Virus record (IMG/VR): IMGVR_UViG_3300011969_000002
Location: 1-49,172 of that record
DNA from: a virus
DNA: 49,172 nucleotides
Reading direction: 5' to 3' (one strand)
Of this stretch, positions 1-7,233 are shown in pieces. Positions within the stretch are counted from its first letter, which is position 1. Every line of letters begins with the position of its first letter. The notes under the pieces were generated by a model. That model was given only the letters and a program-made list of their open reading frames with translations. It was not told the DNA's origin and did no database searches. The position numbers and the translations under genes are program-made.

Positions 1-352
1 GCTCACGGAGGGGGGTGCGGCCCAGAGACCGGAAGGTGAACCACAGCGTGGCGGCGTCCATCGCGTCCAGGGCTTCGGTTGCGGCCTGCTCCAACGGCTG
101 CAGCTCGGGGCGCTCCGAGGCGTCGACCTTGGCGCGGATGGCCTCGGGGTCGATGACATCGACGGCTTCAGCGGTGGACCGGCACTCGGCCAGTCGGCGG
201 GGGCGGGATGCGTCCAGGCGCTCCCGTGCGGCGGTCAGGTCACGCTCGGCGGCGTCGACTGCTGCGACTGTGGTGTCGTCGAGGTAGATGCCGACGGTGA
301 CGCGGCGGGGCAGCTTCCCGAGCCGGTCCTGTGGGTTCTTCGGTGCGGTCAT
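1..352 (-). CDS. Tail assembly chaperone (gpG-like), 5' part, runs off window start
   Basis: The reading frame starts at ATG 350-352 (MTAPKNPQDRLGKLPRRVTV) and stays open to base 1, giving about 117 codons. It is the N-terminal part of the protein whose C-terminal part is read at the right end of the window; the overlap (residues DPEAIRAKVDASERPELQ to RSLGRTP) is almost the same protein. The position between major tail protein and tape measure, once the ends are joined, is the classical place of the gpG/gpGT chaperones that help the tape measure during tail assembly. The overlap differs from the right-end copy at about 17 of 236 bases, mostly silent changes. Confidence 0.75.
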   Translation of the reverse strand, partial: MTAPKNPQDRLGKLPRRVTVGIYLDDTTVAAVDAAERDLTAARERLDASRPRRLAECRSTAEAVDVIDPEAIRAKVDASERPELQPLEQAATEALDAMDAATLWFTFRSLGRTPLRE

Positions 353-386
353 GCGCGGGGCTCCTTGCGTGGTGGTGGGCGGTGGG

Positions 387-503
387 CTACTTGCCGTACT
401 TGGCACGCCAGGCTGGTGAGCCGAACTTCAGCGCTGCGGCCTTCTTGGGCTGGTTGGCCTTGAGGCGCATGTCTTTGGGTGTGCCCTTGCTGGGTTTTGC
501 CAT
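387..503 (-). CDS. Small basic protein between major tail protein and tail chaperone
   Basis: A 38-residue Lys/Arg-rich protein (MAKPSKGTPKDMRLKA...). The ATG at 501-503 has a good ribosome site (AAGGAGA, 8 bases upstream). I do not recognise a family. It sits in the late operon 35 bases ahead of the chaperone start, so it is probably co-transcribed with tail genes. The very basic composition would suit binding to nucleic acid or an acidic partner, which is inference only. Confidence 0.55.
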   Translation of the reverse strand: MAKPSKGTPKDMRLKANQPKKAAALKFGSPAWRAKYGK

Positions 504-581
504 GGCGTTCTCCTTGGTTGCTGCGGGCCGGTCAGGAACGGGCGTTGGTGGTGCTTCCCGGCCCCACCCCAGCGGCGTCAG

Positions 582-678
582 GCCACAGGCGGCGTGTGCC
601 CGCACGCGGTGCCTGTGGCGCTACCCGGCGCCCCTGCTGACGTCCCGATGACCGACGGACGAGCGACTGCAGGGGCGC
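582..678. terminator. Compound hairpin region after the major tail gene
   Basis: The 217-base gap between the major tail gene and the small basic gene holds two strong inverted repeats: GCCACAGGC (582-590) with GCCTGTGGC (611-619), and GCGCCCCTGC (628-637) with GCAGGGGCGC (669-678). A CGTCC/GGACG pair is nested in the second. No clear U-run follows on the minus strand. A strong hairpin after a highly expressed tail-tube gene could lower downstream transcription or protect the mRNA end. No other gene is visible in this gap. Confidence 0.5.
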
Positions 679-720
679 GGTAGACGCGCGCTGAACGAGG
701 TGAGGCCGGGAGTTGGTGGG

Positions 721-1212
721 TTACGCGACGACCGCGTTCTTCTCCTGAGCCCCGGTGATCGCCAGCTCGCAGATGTAGCGGCCCGGCTCGGTACCCAGGG
801 AGAAGTCCCGGTTCTTGGAACCGATCCGGATCGGCCAGACCTCGACCTTGGCCGCGGCCGCGAAGGTCTGACCGGTCGAGTTGATGACGATGAACCCGGT
901 GGCCTGCTCAGGCAGGGCCGTGTAGATGGTCTTGCGGGCCAGGTCGTCACCGGTCGCGCCGGTGCCGTCGTCCTCGATGAGGGTCAGCTTCGCGTCACCG
1001 AACTGTTGCGGGCCGTCGATCTGGACCTCCTGCTTGTACTTCAGGAGGGGCTGGTTGATCCGGTTGAGCTTGGTCTCGAAGCCCTCCATGGCTGCGAGGG
1101 CGGCGCCGAGGTCCGTGCCGGCGGTGATCTCAACTGCGGTGGGTGAGGCGACGTCGACGATGGTGGGGACGAAGCGGACGCCGGTGGTGCCGCGGCGGAA
1201 GAACATGCCCAT
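721..1212 (-). CDS. Major tail (tube) protein
   Basis: 163 residues. The start FVPTIVDVASPTAVEITAGT and the following AGTDL segment are typical of actinophage tail-tube proteins, which polymerise around the tape measure to form the tail. Position supports this: after the head-tail connector and tail-terminator genes and before the chaperone. ATG at 1210-1212 with GGAG 8 bases upstream; a second in-frame ATG lies two codons on. Followed by a strong hairpin region, as is common for abundant structural genes. Confidence 0.8.
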   Translation of the reverse strand: MGMFFRRGTTGVRFVPTIVDVASPTAVEITAGTDLGAALAAMEGFETKLNRINQPLLKYKQEVQIDGPQQFGDAKLTLIEDDGTGATGDDLARKTIYTALPEQATGFIVINSTGQTFAAAAKVEVWPIRIGSKNRDFSLGTEPGRYICELAITGAQEKNAVVA

Positions 1213-1213
1213 G

Positions 1214-1405
1214 TCAGGCTCCGATCTTGGGATCGGTCACGATGGGTGCCTTGGGCGGGCTTGGGAACTTCAGTGCCTCGACGGCGGGCTCGTCTGTGAC
1301 GATGACCCAGCCCTTGTCGGACCAGACCTGCTCGAAGGCTTCGGTGGTGGTGACGGCGCGCTCTTCGCCTGCAAGCGAAGGGTTCGTCATGACGACGGTG
1401 CTCAT
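1214..1405 (-). CDS. Small late protein upstream of major tail gene
   Basis: 63 residues (MSTVVMTNPSLAGEERAVTT...), family not recognised. ATG 1403-1405 is preceded by GGGAG. Its stop lies one base from the major tail start, so the two genes are coupled. The middle (EAFEQVWSDKGWVIVTD) resembles short actinophage proteins found beside the major tail protein, but no function can be given. A conserved 43-bp element lies about 110-150 bases upstream. Confidence 0.6.
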   Translation of the reverse strand: MSTVVMTNPSLAGEERAVTTTEAFEQVWSDKGWVIVTDEPAVEALKFPSPPKAPIVTDPKIGA

Positions 1406-1513
1406 GGGTACTCCCGTGGTGGGCCGGTCTCAGCCACGGCCCCGATCTCGGAGTACGCCGTCGTCCGCGTGGTTCGGTGGTGCTGGGAGGGCGCGGTCCG
1501 CTCTCAAAACCTC

Positions 1514-1556
1514 ACGCTAGAGCGCGAGTGTGTCCCGTGGAGTGCGACACGCCACG
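1514..1556 (-). promoter_or_regulatory. 43-bp conserved upstream element, copy 1
   Basis: This stretch in the 164-base gap before the 1405 gene matches the element at 8028-8070 at 40 of 43 bases. Read on the minus strand it holds the dyad GTGGCGTGTCGCACTCCAC, then CTCGCGCTCTAGCGT; TAGCGT fits a TAnnnT -10 hexamer. Both copies lie in gaps ahead of structural gene groups, which suggests a late promoter or an activator/repressor site. No standard -35 box is visible. Confidence 0.6.
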
Positions 1557-1569
1557 ATAGCGGGACAGG

Positions 1570-1800
1570 TCAGGTGGGCTCGGGGGTGAAAGTCAGAGTG
1601 AACGGCTGCCCGAGCTCGAATTGCTCGGCGACGGAGTCGAGCACCGTCATCGAGAGTTGGAGGCAAGGGGTGTACTTAGCCCATTCCTTGTTCTGGGCCT
1701 TGCCCTCGTCGGTGAGGTAGTCGGGGAGGAAGTTGAGGGTCGTCTGTCCGTCGGTGACGGGAGTCTTGCCGGTGACCTTGATCTTGGCTGTGATGCTCAT
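1570..1800 (-). CDS. Small late protein after the tail terminator
   Basis: 76 residues starting MSITAKIKVTGKTPVTDGQT. ATG 1798-1800 has GGAG 9 bases upstream. Family not recognised; short beta-rich composition (TLNFLPDY, FTLTFTPEPT) and position between tail terminator and major tail gene suggest a tail-associated structural or assembly role. It is the last gene before the 43-bp element. Confidence 0.6.
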   Translation of the reverse strand: MSITAKIKVTGKTPVTDGQTTLNFLPDYLTDEGKAQNKEWAKYTPCLQLSMTVLDSVAEQFELGQPFTLTFTPEPT

Positions 1801-1814
1801 GGTGGGGTGCTCCT

Positions 1815-2261
1815 TCAGGGGCGTTGGTAGGTGATCTCGAACGTCTCGAACTGCTGCCACAGCCCACCGACCAAGTCGGGGGCGCCGTCGTAGTTGGCCT
1901 TGCGGGTCATGACTCGCGCCGTGGTCAGGGCCATGGGTGTGACGTACCCGACGCGGGCCCGGGCTGCGACCTTCAGGCGGATGATGTCAAACAGGGCCCG
2001 GGCCTCGGTCTCCGTGGCACACAGGGCCTGGATACCCAGCTGCAGGTACAGGATGTCGTGGTAGTCCGACACGGCCGCAGCTGCGACAGGGGTGGACCCG
2101 GGCAGCGCCGAGCACACCACGAACGGCAGGAGCGTCTCAGGTGGCGGGGTGTCCTGCCACATCGTCAACGGCTTACTGCCCACCGTCGCAGGCAGGACCG
2201 TGCCCAGCCACGTCTTCAGCTCGGCCACGACAACACTGGGCTGCCAGATCGGGTCAACCAT
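1815..2261 (-). CDS. Tail terminator protein (gpU-like)
   Basis: 148 residues (MVDPIWQPSVVVAELKTWLG...). Length, position after the HK97 gp10-like protein and the pattern of an N-terminal helix followed by a strand-rich body ending in FETFEITYQRP fit siphophage tail terminators, which cap the tube and join it to the head. ATG 2259-2261 is chosen over a GTG at 2268 because AGGAAG sits 9 bases upstream of the ATG. It overlaps the end of the previous gene by 8 bases. Confidence 0.65.
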   Translation of the reverse strand: MVDPIWQPSVVVAELKTWLGTVLPATVGSKPLTMWQDTPPPETLLPFVVCSALPGSTPVAAAAVSDYHDILYLQLGIQALCATETEARALFDIIRLKVAARARVGYVTPMALTTARVMTRKANYDGAPDLVGGLWQQFETFEITYQRP

Positions 2262-2742
2262 TGGTGGCACTTCCTCTCACACGGGCCAGGACGCCCTCGA
2301 CCGCGTCGACGGCCGCGGCCTGGTATGCCGGTTCGATGGTGTCCGCGGCTGGTCCCCAGTGCGGGAACGCCGACTGCTTGTACACGCGCCCAATAGAGTC
2401 GACGCCGACGAACCCGTACTCCAGGCGGTTGCCCTGTAACGAGTTCGTATACACGTCAGCGTCCACTGAGCGCTCACCATTAAGGGTGCCCGAGCTGAAC
2501 GACAGGCTGATGGAGCGGACGTAGTCACCGGTGGCGCGGTTCGGGCCCGGACCTGTACCGGGGATGTGCGGGCGGCCGGGCTTGTGATAGCCGGTGGTCG
2601 CGTTGATCCGCACCTCGTTCTGCAGGTGCATGCCGTACTCGCGGATCGTGGTCTCCATGGCTTGGCCGACCTGGTGGCCGACCTCTTCGAGGTCGATCAG
2701 GGTCCCGGTGAAGGACACCTCAACGGCCAATTCGGAAGCCAT
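2254..2742 (-). CDS. HK97 gp10-like head-tail joining protein
   Basis: 162 residues. Features of the HK97 gp10 / tail-completion family are an N-terminal ELAVEVSFTGTLIDLEE segment, a helix with MHLQNEVRINATTGYHKPGRP (split here for length) and a C-terminal EYGFVGVDSIGRVYKQSAF strand region. These proteins close the head or complete the neck. The ATG overlaps the stop of the HExxH gene (TGATG), so the two are translationally coupled. Confidence 0.65.
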   Translation of the reverse strand: MASELAVEVSFTGTLIDLEEVGHQVGQAMETTIREYGMHLQNEVRINATTGYHKPGRPHIPGTGPGPNRATGDYVRSISLSFSSGTLNGERSVDADVYTNSLQGNRLEYGFVGVDSIGRVYKQSAFPHWGPAADTIEPAYQAAAVDAVEGVLARVRGSATNG

Positions 2743-3137
2743 CAGCGTGCAGTCAGGTAGTCGACGAGGTCGGGGTTGTCACGCAGCACGAGCAGGGTGG
2801 GTGACTCGAACGCACGGATGACCGCTTCCTCGCGGTCGACCTTGGTTTCGCCGATGTTGAGCCAGTCAGGCGAGCCCATCGTGGTTTCGCACAGTGCGTG
2901 CTGGATCTCGTGCCAGAGGGTCAGGCGTGCTACGTCGGGCGTCGCCTCGGGGTTGATGAGGATCGTGGCCGTGCGGTGCTCGGTATGGCCGTAGTAGCCC
3001 TTGGACTGGGCCTCGTGCTCGTAGCGCAACCAGGTGTCGGGGTCGATGGTCACCGTGTAGGTCACGGCCCCGATGCGGACTGAGGCCGGAATATTATTCG
3101 GCATAATTTCGCGCTCTTTTTCAGCCATCATCGCCAT
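2742..3137 (-). CDS. HExxH zincin-like protein in the connector operon
   Basis: 131 residues. The sequence LTLWHEIQHALCET carries HEIQH, a perfect HExxH zinc-metallopeptidase motif, followed by a possible third ligand among EEAVIRAFES. This resembles the IrrE/ImmA (DUF955) or SprT type of small zincin. Neighbours on both sides are head-tail connector proteins, an uncommon setting for a peptidase. ATG 3135-3137 overlaps the stop of the upstream gene. The first 18 codons are AT-rich compared with the surroundings, and other in-frame ATGs occur at codons 3, 4 and 12. Motif seen; activity inferred. Confidence 0.65.
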   Translation of the reverse strand: MAMMAEKEREIMPNNIPASVRIGAVTYTVTIDPDTWLRYEHEAQSKGYYGHTEHRTATILINPEATPDVARLTLWHEIQHALCETTMGSPDWLNIGETKVDREEAVIRAFESPTLLVLRDNPDLVDYLTAR

Positions 3138-3568
3138 CAGACCTGCCCGGTCTCAGGGAACGCGACGACGGTCAGGTCACGGATCGCACCCGCTGAGCTG
3201 TCGGGGATGGCCTTGATGACGAACTGGCGGGCCACGGCGAGCCTCGGGTCACGGCAGGTCAGCACAGTCCACACGTCACCGATCAGGACGTTGGTGACCG
3301 CAACCGGCAGCAGGAGACGCCAGTTGGTGTCGGAGCGCACCGTGCCCGGGTAGGGCTGCCCGTTCGACCCACCGGCTTGGGGGACGAGCAGGGCCACGAC
3401 GTCGGGGTAGGTGACCGGTGCGACCACGACGACCTCTTCGAGGGTGTCCGGGTCCACCATGACCGTGTCCTTGCCCCGCTGGCCCTTGACTGTGGTCCCG
3501 GACGTGGTCATGGCCTGCTCGGCCAGGGACTGGGCTCGGGCGAAGACCGACGCCAGGTCGAGGTTCAC
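3137..3568 (-). CDS. DUF6093-like head-tail connector protein
   Basis: 143 residues, GTG start (3566-3568). The layout MNLDLASVFARAQSLAEQAM, then TVKGQRGKDTVMVDPDTLEE, then a strand-rich C-terminus with a RQFVIKAIPDSSAGAIRDL segment resembles the DUF6093 proteins found between connector and gp10-like genes in actinophages. Probably a head closure or stopper protein by position. It overlaps its upstream neighbour by 4 bases (GTGA coupling). Confidence 0.6.
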   Translation of the reverse strand: MNLDLASVFARAQSLAEQAMTTSGTTVKGQRGKDTVMVDPDTLEEVVVVAPVTYPDVVALLVPQAGGSNGQPYPGTVRSDTNWRLLLPVAVTNVLIGDVWTVLTCRDPRLAVARQFVIKAIPDSSAGAIRDLTVVAFPETGQV

Positions 3569-3978
3569 TCGCTCGGCTCCCCAGTCTCGACGGCTTGGGC
3601 CATCTCGATCAGGACCTCGAGCGCGACCTCGATCGGGTTGCGGTTGAACCCTCGCGTCAGAGCAGCCTTGGCCAGGTGGTCAGGGTTGACCGACTGCAGG
3701 AACTCCACAGCGTGCGCACCCTGGACGATGGTGACCTCAGCGGGCCCGTCGTAGGTCACGCCGCCGATGAGTTCGACGTACACCTTGGTCGGGCGTCGCC
3801 GGTCGCCGGCCTGGATGGTCACGCCACCCTGGGCGATCCTGTTGGACAGGTCGTGCCCGTCTACCTCGAGCGAGCCGGCGCCGAGGGCGTCGATCTCGAC
3901 ATGGACGGGGTGCAGCACTGGGGCAGGGTCGGTGTGCTCGGTCTCGATGAGCGTTTCGTTTGTGGGCATGCCCGTCAT
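3565..3978 (-). CDS. Late protein downstream of minor capsid gene
   Basis: 137 residues, no family recognised. It begins MTGMPTNETLIETEHTDP; either ATG (3978 or 3969) could be used. The middle (HVEIDALGAGSLEVDGHDLS, TKVYVELIGGVTYDGPAEVT) is strand-rich and the C-terminal third is helical (EVALEVLIEMAQAVE). Position is between the minor capsid protein and the connector genes. A GTGTGG-type motif (3986-4006) lies just upstream. Confidence 0.65.
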   Translation of the reverse strand: MTGMPTNETLIETEHTDPAPVLHPVHVEIDALGAGSLEVDGHDLSNRIAQGGVTIQAGDRRRPTKVYVELIGGVTYDGPAEVTIVQGAHAVEFLQSVNPDHLAKAALTRGFNRNPIEVALEVLIEMAQAVETGEPSE

Positions 3979-3985
3979 CGTGCCA

Positions 3986-4006
3986 GTGTGGTGCGTGGCT
4001 TACGAC
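3986..4006. promoter_or_regulatory. GTGTGG-family motif before the 3978 gene
   Basis: In the 37-base gap, the plus strand reads GTGTGGTGCGTGGCTTACG. The reverse complement contains TAAGCCACGCACCACAC, close to the 16266-16285 site (TAAGCCACACGCCAC). The dyad is imperfect here. The flanking minus-strand sequence CCACACTGGCACGATGACG resembles the one after the 9729 site (CCACACGGCACAATGACG). Confidence 0.45.
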
Positions 4007-4015
4007 ATAACACGC

Positions 4016-5008
4016 TCAGCCTGCGCGGCGTGCCTGTAACGCTGCCAGGCGTTTCGCTGCGGGCCCACGAGCCACCGACGCGGCCGGCGCCATCGTGCCG
4101 TTACCTCTGCGGTCGACGACTTTCCGGAACCCCACGTCCGAGCCACTCGCTGCATCCTTGAGCTGCTGGGCGGTGAACTGCGGGCCCTTGGGTGTAGCAC
4201 CGATCAGGGACTTGACGTCCGGGCGCGGAATTGTCACGCGCCTGCAGTTGGGGTGGCTGATGGGAACAGAGCGTGCTTCAGCGATGGGAAGGATCAGACC
4301 GTTGGCCTGGCGGGTGTCGTCGTGAGAGAGCCACCCGCAGTTGGGCCCGTCCATGACCTCCATGAACTTCACCTGGTGGCCCTCGGCCTGGTTGAACCCG
4401 CCCACCTGGTAGGCCTCAGCGGTCTTGGTGCGCACGACCATGTCGGCGTAGGAGGCCAGGCCGTGGCGTGAGCCGTCCTTGTAGATGATCGCAGCCACCG
4501 ACTGGGCGCGGAGTGCCTTGGCGAGCGCGCGGCCCGCCTGCGTGGCTGGTGTGCCGGTGTAGAGCCGGTCCGAGACGTGGTCCCGGGCCAACGTGCGGAT
4601 CAGATCCTTGGTGGTTTGCCGCATGTGCGTGGTGGCGTGCAGCAGATCTTGGTGGGTGTCAGCTGCGAGGTGGGTGATCGCGTCCAGGTCGACCCCGGTC
4701 GTGGCCACCGCACCACCCACGGTCAGGGCGGTGGCGTGCGAACCCAGCAGGTAGGCGTCACGGACCCCGGAAAGGACGTGCCGGGCGGCGATCTCATCGG
4801 CTGAGTCCGCCAGTGCCCCGATGTGGTTCTGCAGCTCGAGGAGGCGGCGTCTGCGGGCCGCCGAACCCATCGAGGGCCAGTCGGCCTCCAGCTGGTCGAC
4901 CTGGGCGCTCACCTTGGCCCACACCGCTTCCAGGTCACGGCGCAGGATCACAGTGAGGGCTTCGATGGAGTCCGCGATCGCGGTGGCGGCGCCGGGGTTG
5001 TCAGCCAC
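4016..5008 (-). CDS. Minor capsid / MuF-like head morphogenesis protein
   Basis: 330 residues, GTG start. The central and C-terminal parts (ADMVVRTKTAEAYQVGGFNQ, then CGWLSHDDTRQANG and PISHPNCRRVTIPRPD) match the phage minor capsid protein 2 / MuF-type pattern, with the conserved Cys, HDD and HPNCRR segment. Such proteins enter the prohead and help maturation. The gene usually follows the portal; here it lies after the connector gene, with an 8-base overlap. The long N-terminal helical region (about 1-150) would face the portal or scaffold. Confidence 0.75.
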   Translation of the reverse strand: MADNPGAATAIADSIEALTVILRRDLEAVWAKVSAQVDQLEADWPSMGSAARRRRLLELQNHIGALADSADEIAARHVLSGVRDAYLLGSHATALTVGGAVATTGVDLDAITHLAADTHQDLLHATTHMRQTTKDLIRTLARDHVSDRLYTGTPATQAGRALAKALRAQSVAAIIYKDGSRHGLASYADMVVRTKTAEAYQVGGFNQAEGHQVKFMEVMDGPNCGWLSHDDTRQANGLILPIAEARSVPISHPNCRRVTIPRPDVKSLIGATPKGPQFTAQQLKDAASGSDVGFRKVVDRRGNGTMAPAASVARGPAAKRLAALQARRAG

Positions 5009-5336
5009 GGGCGGTGACCCGGCGCAGATGCGTCGAGGTCGAGGTGCCCCCGGTCACGTCAGCGGTCTCGTCCTGCTCGAGGCGAAGGATCTGCGCGTCG
5101 AGCGCGACCAGGTCCGTCTTGGAGCTCGACACGGACAGCACTCCGGTCAGGGTGAACGAGGACGCTTCGGACCCGCCGGCACCAGATGCACGGCGACGCT
5201 TCAACACCCGCAGGGCGACCAGGCGCCACCGGTCAGCCAACGCGGCCGCATACACCTGCAGCGTGGTGTCCGTGGGCGGGGTGGCGTCGCCGACCTCGTC
5301 ACGGATCAGGTCAAGGTCGGTCGTCGTGAGCGCCAT
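5001..5336 (-). CDS. Head-tail connector (adaptor) protein
   Basis: 111 residues. The pattern MALTTTDLDLIRDEVGDATP then YAAALADRWRLVALRVLKRR is typical of actinophage head-tail adaptor proteins, which dock under the portal. ATG 5334-5336 has GGAGG upstream (ACGGAGGATACGAATA). First gene after the capsid transcript hairpin. Confidence 0.65.
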   Translation of the reverse strand: MALTTTDLDLIRDEVGDATPPTDTTLQVYAAALADRWRLVALRVLKRRRASGAGGSEASSFTLTGVLSVSSSKTDLVALDAQILRLEQDETADVTGGTSTSTHLRRVTARG

Positions 5337-5381
5337 TATTCGTATCCTCCGTCGCGGCCGGAACTTGCTGATATGTGGGAA

Positions 5382-5424
5382 CGGCCTCGCACCCACGACT
5401 CGTGGTCAGTGGTGTGCGAGGCCG
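5382..5424. terminator. Hairpin between capsid operon and connector genes
   Basis: A perfect 11-bp stem, CGGCCTCGCAC (5382-5392) with GTGCGAGGCCG (5414-5424), lies in the 108-base gap after the capsid operon. The loop is 21 bases. There is no run of U on the minus-strand side, so it may attenuate rather than stop transcription. Confidence 0.55.
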
Positions 5425-5444
5425 CGTCAAGGTGTGGACTGCGC

Positions 5445-5666
5445 TTAGGCCTTGGGTGCAGCCCGCTTCGCAGGTGCGGGGTCGCCGGATTCGTCAGCGG
5501 CACCACCCTGCTCGTTGTCAGCTTCAGCGGGCTCTTCGGCGGCGAGCAGATGCGCGCCCACCTCGGAACCCTTCGGAACCTCGTCGCCGGCGAACAGGAT
5601 GACCGGACCGCCCGGTGCCCCGTGAAGGAACACCGACCCGTCCAAGTCATCCCGAATACGAGCCAC
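5445..5666 (-). CDS. Small acidic protein after the major capsid gene
   Basis: 73 residues with a GTG start (5664-5666) two bases after the capsid stop. It begins MARIRDDLDGSVFLHGAPGG and has a low-complexity, charged tail (EEPAEADNEQGG, PAPAKRAAPKA). Proteins of this size at this place occur in many actinophage head operons; function unknown. The frame is supported by spacing and codon pattern. Confidence 0.6.
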   Translation of the reverse strand: MARIRDDLDGSVFLHGAPGGPVILFAGDEVPKGSEVGAHLLAAEEPAEADNEQGGAADESGDPAPAKRAAPKA

Positions 5667-5668
5667 GA

Positions 5669-6694
5669 TCAGAGCACCGTCGCCGAAAGCAGGCCGGCGA
5701 TGTCGGCCGCGACCGGCATGAACGTCGCGTTGACCTTCGTCCAACCCGTGACCGGGTCCGGGGTCTTCCATGCGGAAGCGACCAGGCCGGGCGCGTCAGC
5801 CAGGACGAAGTCCACGGCGTTGGTCGTGGCGAAGTCCAGACCCTCAGCGGTGATGCCCCACTGGGACTCACCCACCGAGTCGGTGACCAGGATGAACTTG
5901 GTCGTCGGGATGAGCCGGGTGTTCGCCCCTGCGACCTCGAGCTGGTGGTCGTACTCCACCAGTGGCGGGAGGAAGTTGTCGGAGCGAACCTGGTTGAGCT
6001 GCGCCCGGTTCAGGTTCGGCTGTTGGCCAGCGTTGCCACCCCAGTACGCGGCGCGGTACTCCGCGTTGCGCAGCAGGTTGCCGATGACCGTGGAGGAGCA
6101 GAGCGCCGCGATCGGGGCCTTGCCCGAGTCGGTCTTGATGATCTGCACCCAGGCCTGCTCGTCGGAGAGCGGGACCGCGTTCGCGGCACCCCACAGGATC
6201 GCCGCGGTCGGCTTGTGGGTGCCGTCCAGGACGAAGTCGGCCTCGATGGTCAGACCGTTCTCGGCGACCAGGGAGAACTTGCCGGTGTTCAGGAACGACG
6301 CCCGGGCCAGCTCGGCACGGTTGCGGACGGCGCGCACGGAGTTCTCGACGTCGTCGTAGATCGTGGCGACCATGGCGTCCAGTGCGGACGCACCGTTCTG
6401 TGCGGCGTCCAGCTGCAGACGGTCCCACTCGGTGAGTGCGATCTTCTGGCCCACAGGTGGCAGCGTGACCTCGGTGAGCGAGACCGTGACGGGACGGATC
6501 CCGAGCGGGGTCGCTGCGTTGTACGCCCGGTACTGGGCGGTGACGTTCTGGCGGCTCTTCTTGGCCGACCGGGACTTGATCCCGGAAAGCACCCGGTCCG
6601 GAAGGAACCGGTTGAGGCTGTCGGGCAGGTCGTCGGGGAGGGTCCGTGCGAACACGGTGAGGTCTGCCGGCGAGACAATGTCCCAAAGTTGCAT
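5669..6694 (-). CDS. Major capsid protein (lambda gpE-type, HK97 fold)
   Basis: 341 residues. N-terminus MQLWDIVSPADLTVFARTLP and the segments RYRAYNAATPLGIRP-like, TEVTLPPVGQKIALTEWDR and the C-terminal LVASAWKTPDPVTGW match gpE-family actinophage capsid proteins, which build the icosahedral head. ATG 6692-6694 with AAGGAGA upstream. It follows scaffold and decoration genes in the expected order. No N-terminal delta domain or fused protease is seen, consistent with a separate scaffold. Confidence 0.85.
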   Translation of the reverse strand: MQLWDIVSPADLTVFARTLPDDLPDSLNRFLPDRVLSGIKSRSAKKSRQNVTAQYRAYNAATPLGIRPVTVSLTEVTLPPVGQKIALTEWDRLQLDAAQNGASALDAMVATIYDDVENSVRAVRNRAELARASFLNTGKFSLVAENGLTIEADFVLDGTHKPTAAILWGAANAVPLSDEQAWVQIIKTDSGKAPIAALCSSTVIGNLLRNAEYRAAYWGGNAGQQPNLNRAQLNQVRSDNFLPPLVEYDHQLEVAGANTRLIPTTKFILVTDSVGESQWGITAEGLDFATTNAVDFVLADAPGLVASAWKTPDPVTGWTKVNATFMPVAADIAGLLSATVL

Positions 6695-6719
6695 GACTGT
6701 TTCTCCTTATCTAGCCGGG

Positions 6720-7094
6720 TCAGACGAACCGGATGAGGGGGGCGTCGGTCTTGGCGGACGCGTCGACGACGAACGGCAGCGCGGACTCCTTGACCTGGCC
6801 GTGGGTGACGATCGCGGCGCCGACCTTCTTGGTCGCGCTGATCGTGACGTCGCCGTGGGTGAAGCCCACGAACACGCCAGTGCCGTCAACGGCTGCGGCG
6901 GCGAACAGGCCGTAGAAGCCTGTCGCGGTGACCTTGCCCAGGGCGGTCCCGGACGGCAGAACACCGGTCGGGAAGTGCGTCGCGGGAACGAAGCCGACGG
7001 CGCCGTCGACCGTGACGGTCTCAACCCAGTCGGCGGAGACTGCCCAGGAGTTGTCCTCCGGGGTGTAGCTGGTGGTGACGGGAGAAATGTCCAC
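6720..7094 (-). CDS. Head decoration protein (gpD-like)
   Basis: 124 residues, GTG start (7092-7094) with GAGGAG 6 bases upstream. Small, beta-rich and glycine/alanine-rich, with VTVDGAVGFVPATHFPTGVL and FVGFTHGDVTISATKKVGAA segments. The place immediately before the capsid gene is that of lambda gpD-type proteins, trimers that stabilise the expanded head. Confidence 0.75.
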   Translation of the reverse strand: MDISPVTTSYTPEDNSWAVSADWVETVTVDGAVGFVPATHFPTGVLPSGTALGKVTATGFYGLFAAAAVDGTGVFVGFTHGDVTISATKKVGAAIVTHGQVKESALPFVVDASAKTDAPLIRFV

Positions 7095-7233
7095 GTCTTG
7101 CTCCTCACATGCGAAAGGGAACTGGTTGTGCTCGCACGTGCGGGCTCAGGTGCCGCCGTCGTCCACCGTTGCGGGCGGTGGTGCCCGTCCCCCGTATCGC
7201 GGCTGCGGGGTGGCCGTGGTGTGTTCGTGGGGT

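Noticed and set aside
4821-6359. A 512-codon open frame on the plus strand opposite capsid and connector genes
   Set aside because: High-GC DNA gives long antisense frames; it lies opposite well-supported capsid genes and has Arg/Ser-rich, non-protein-like composition.
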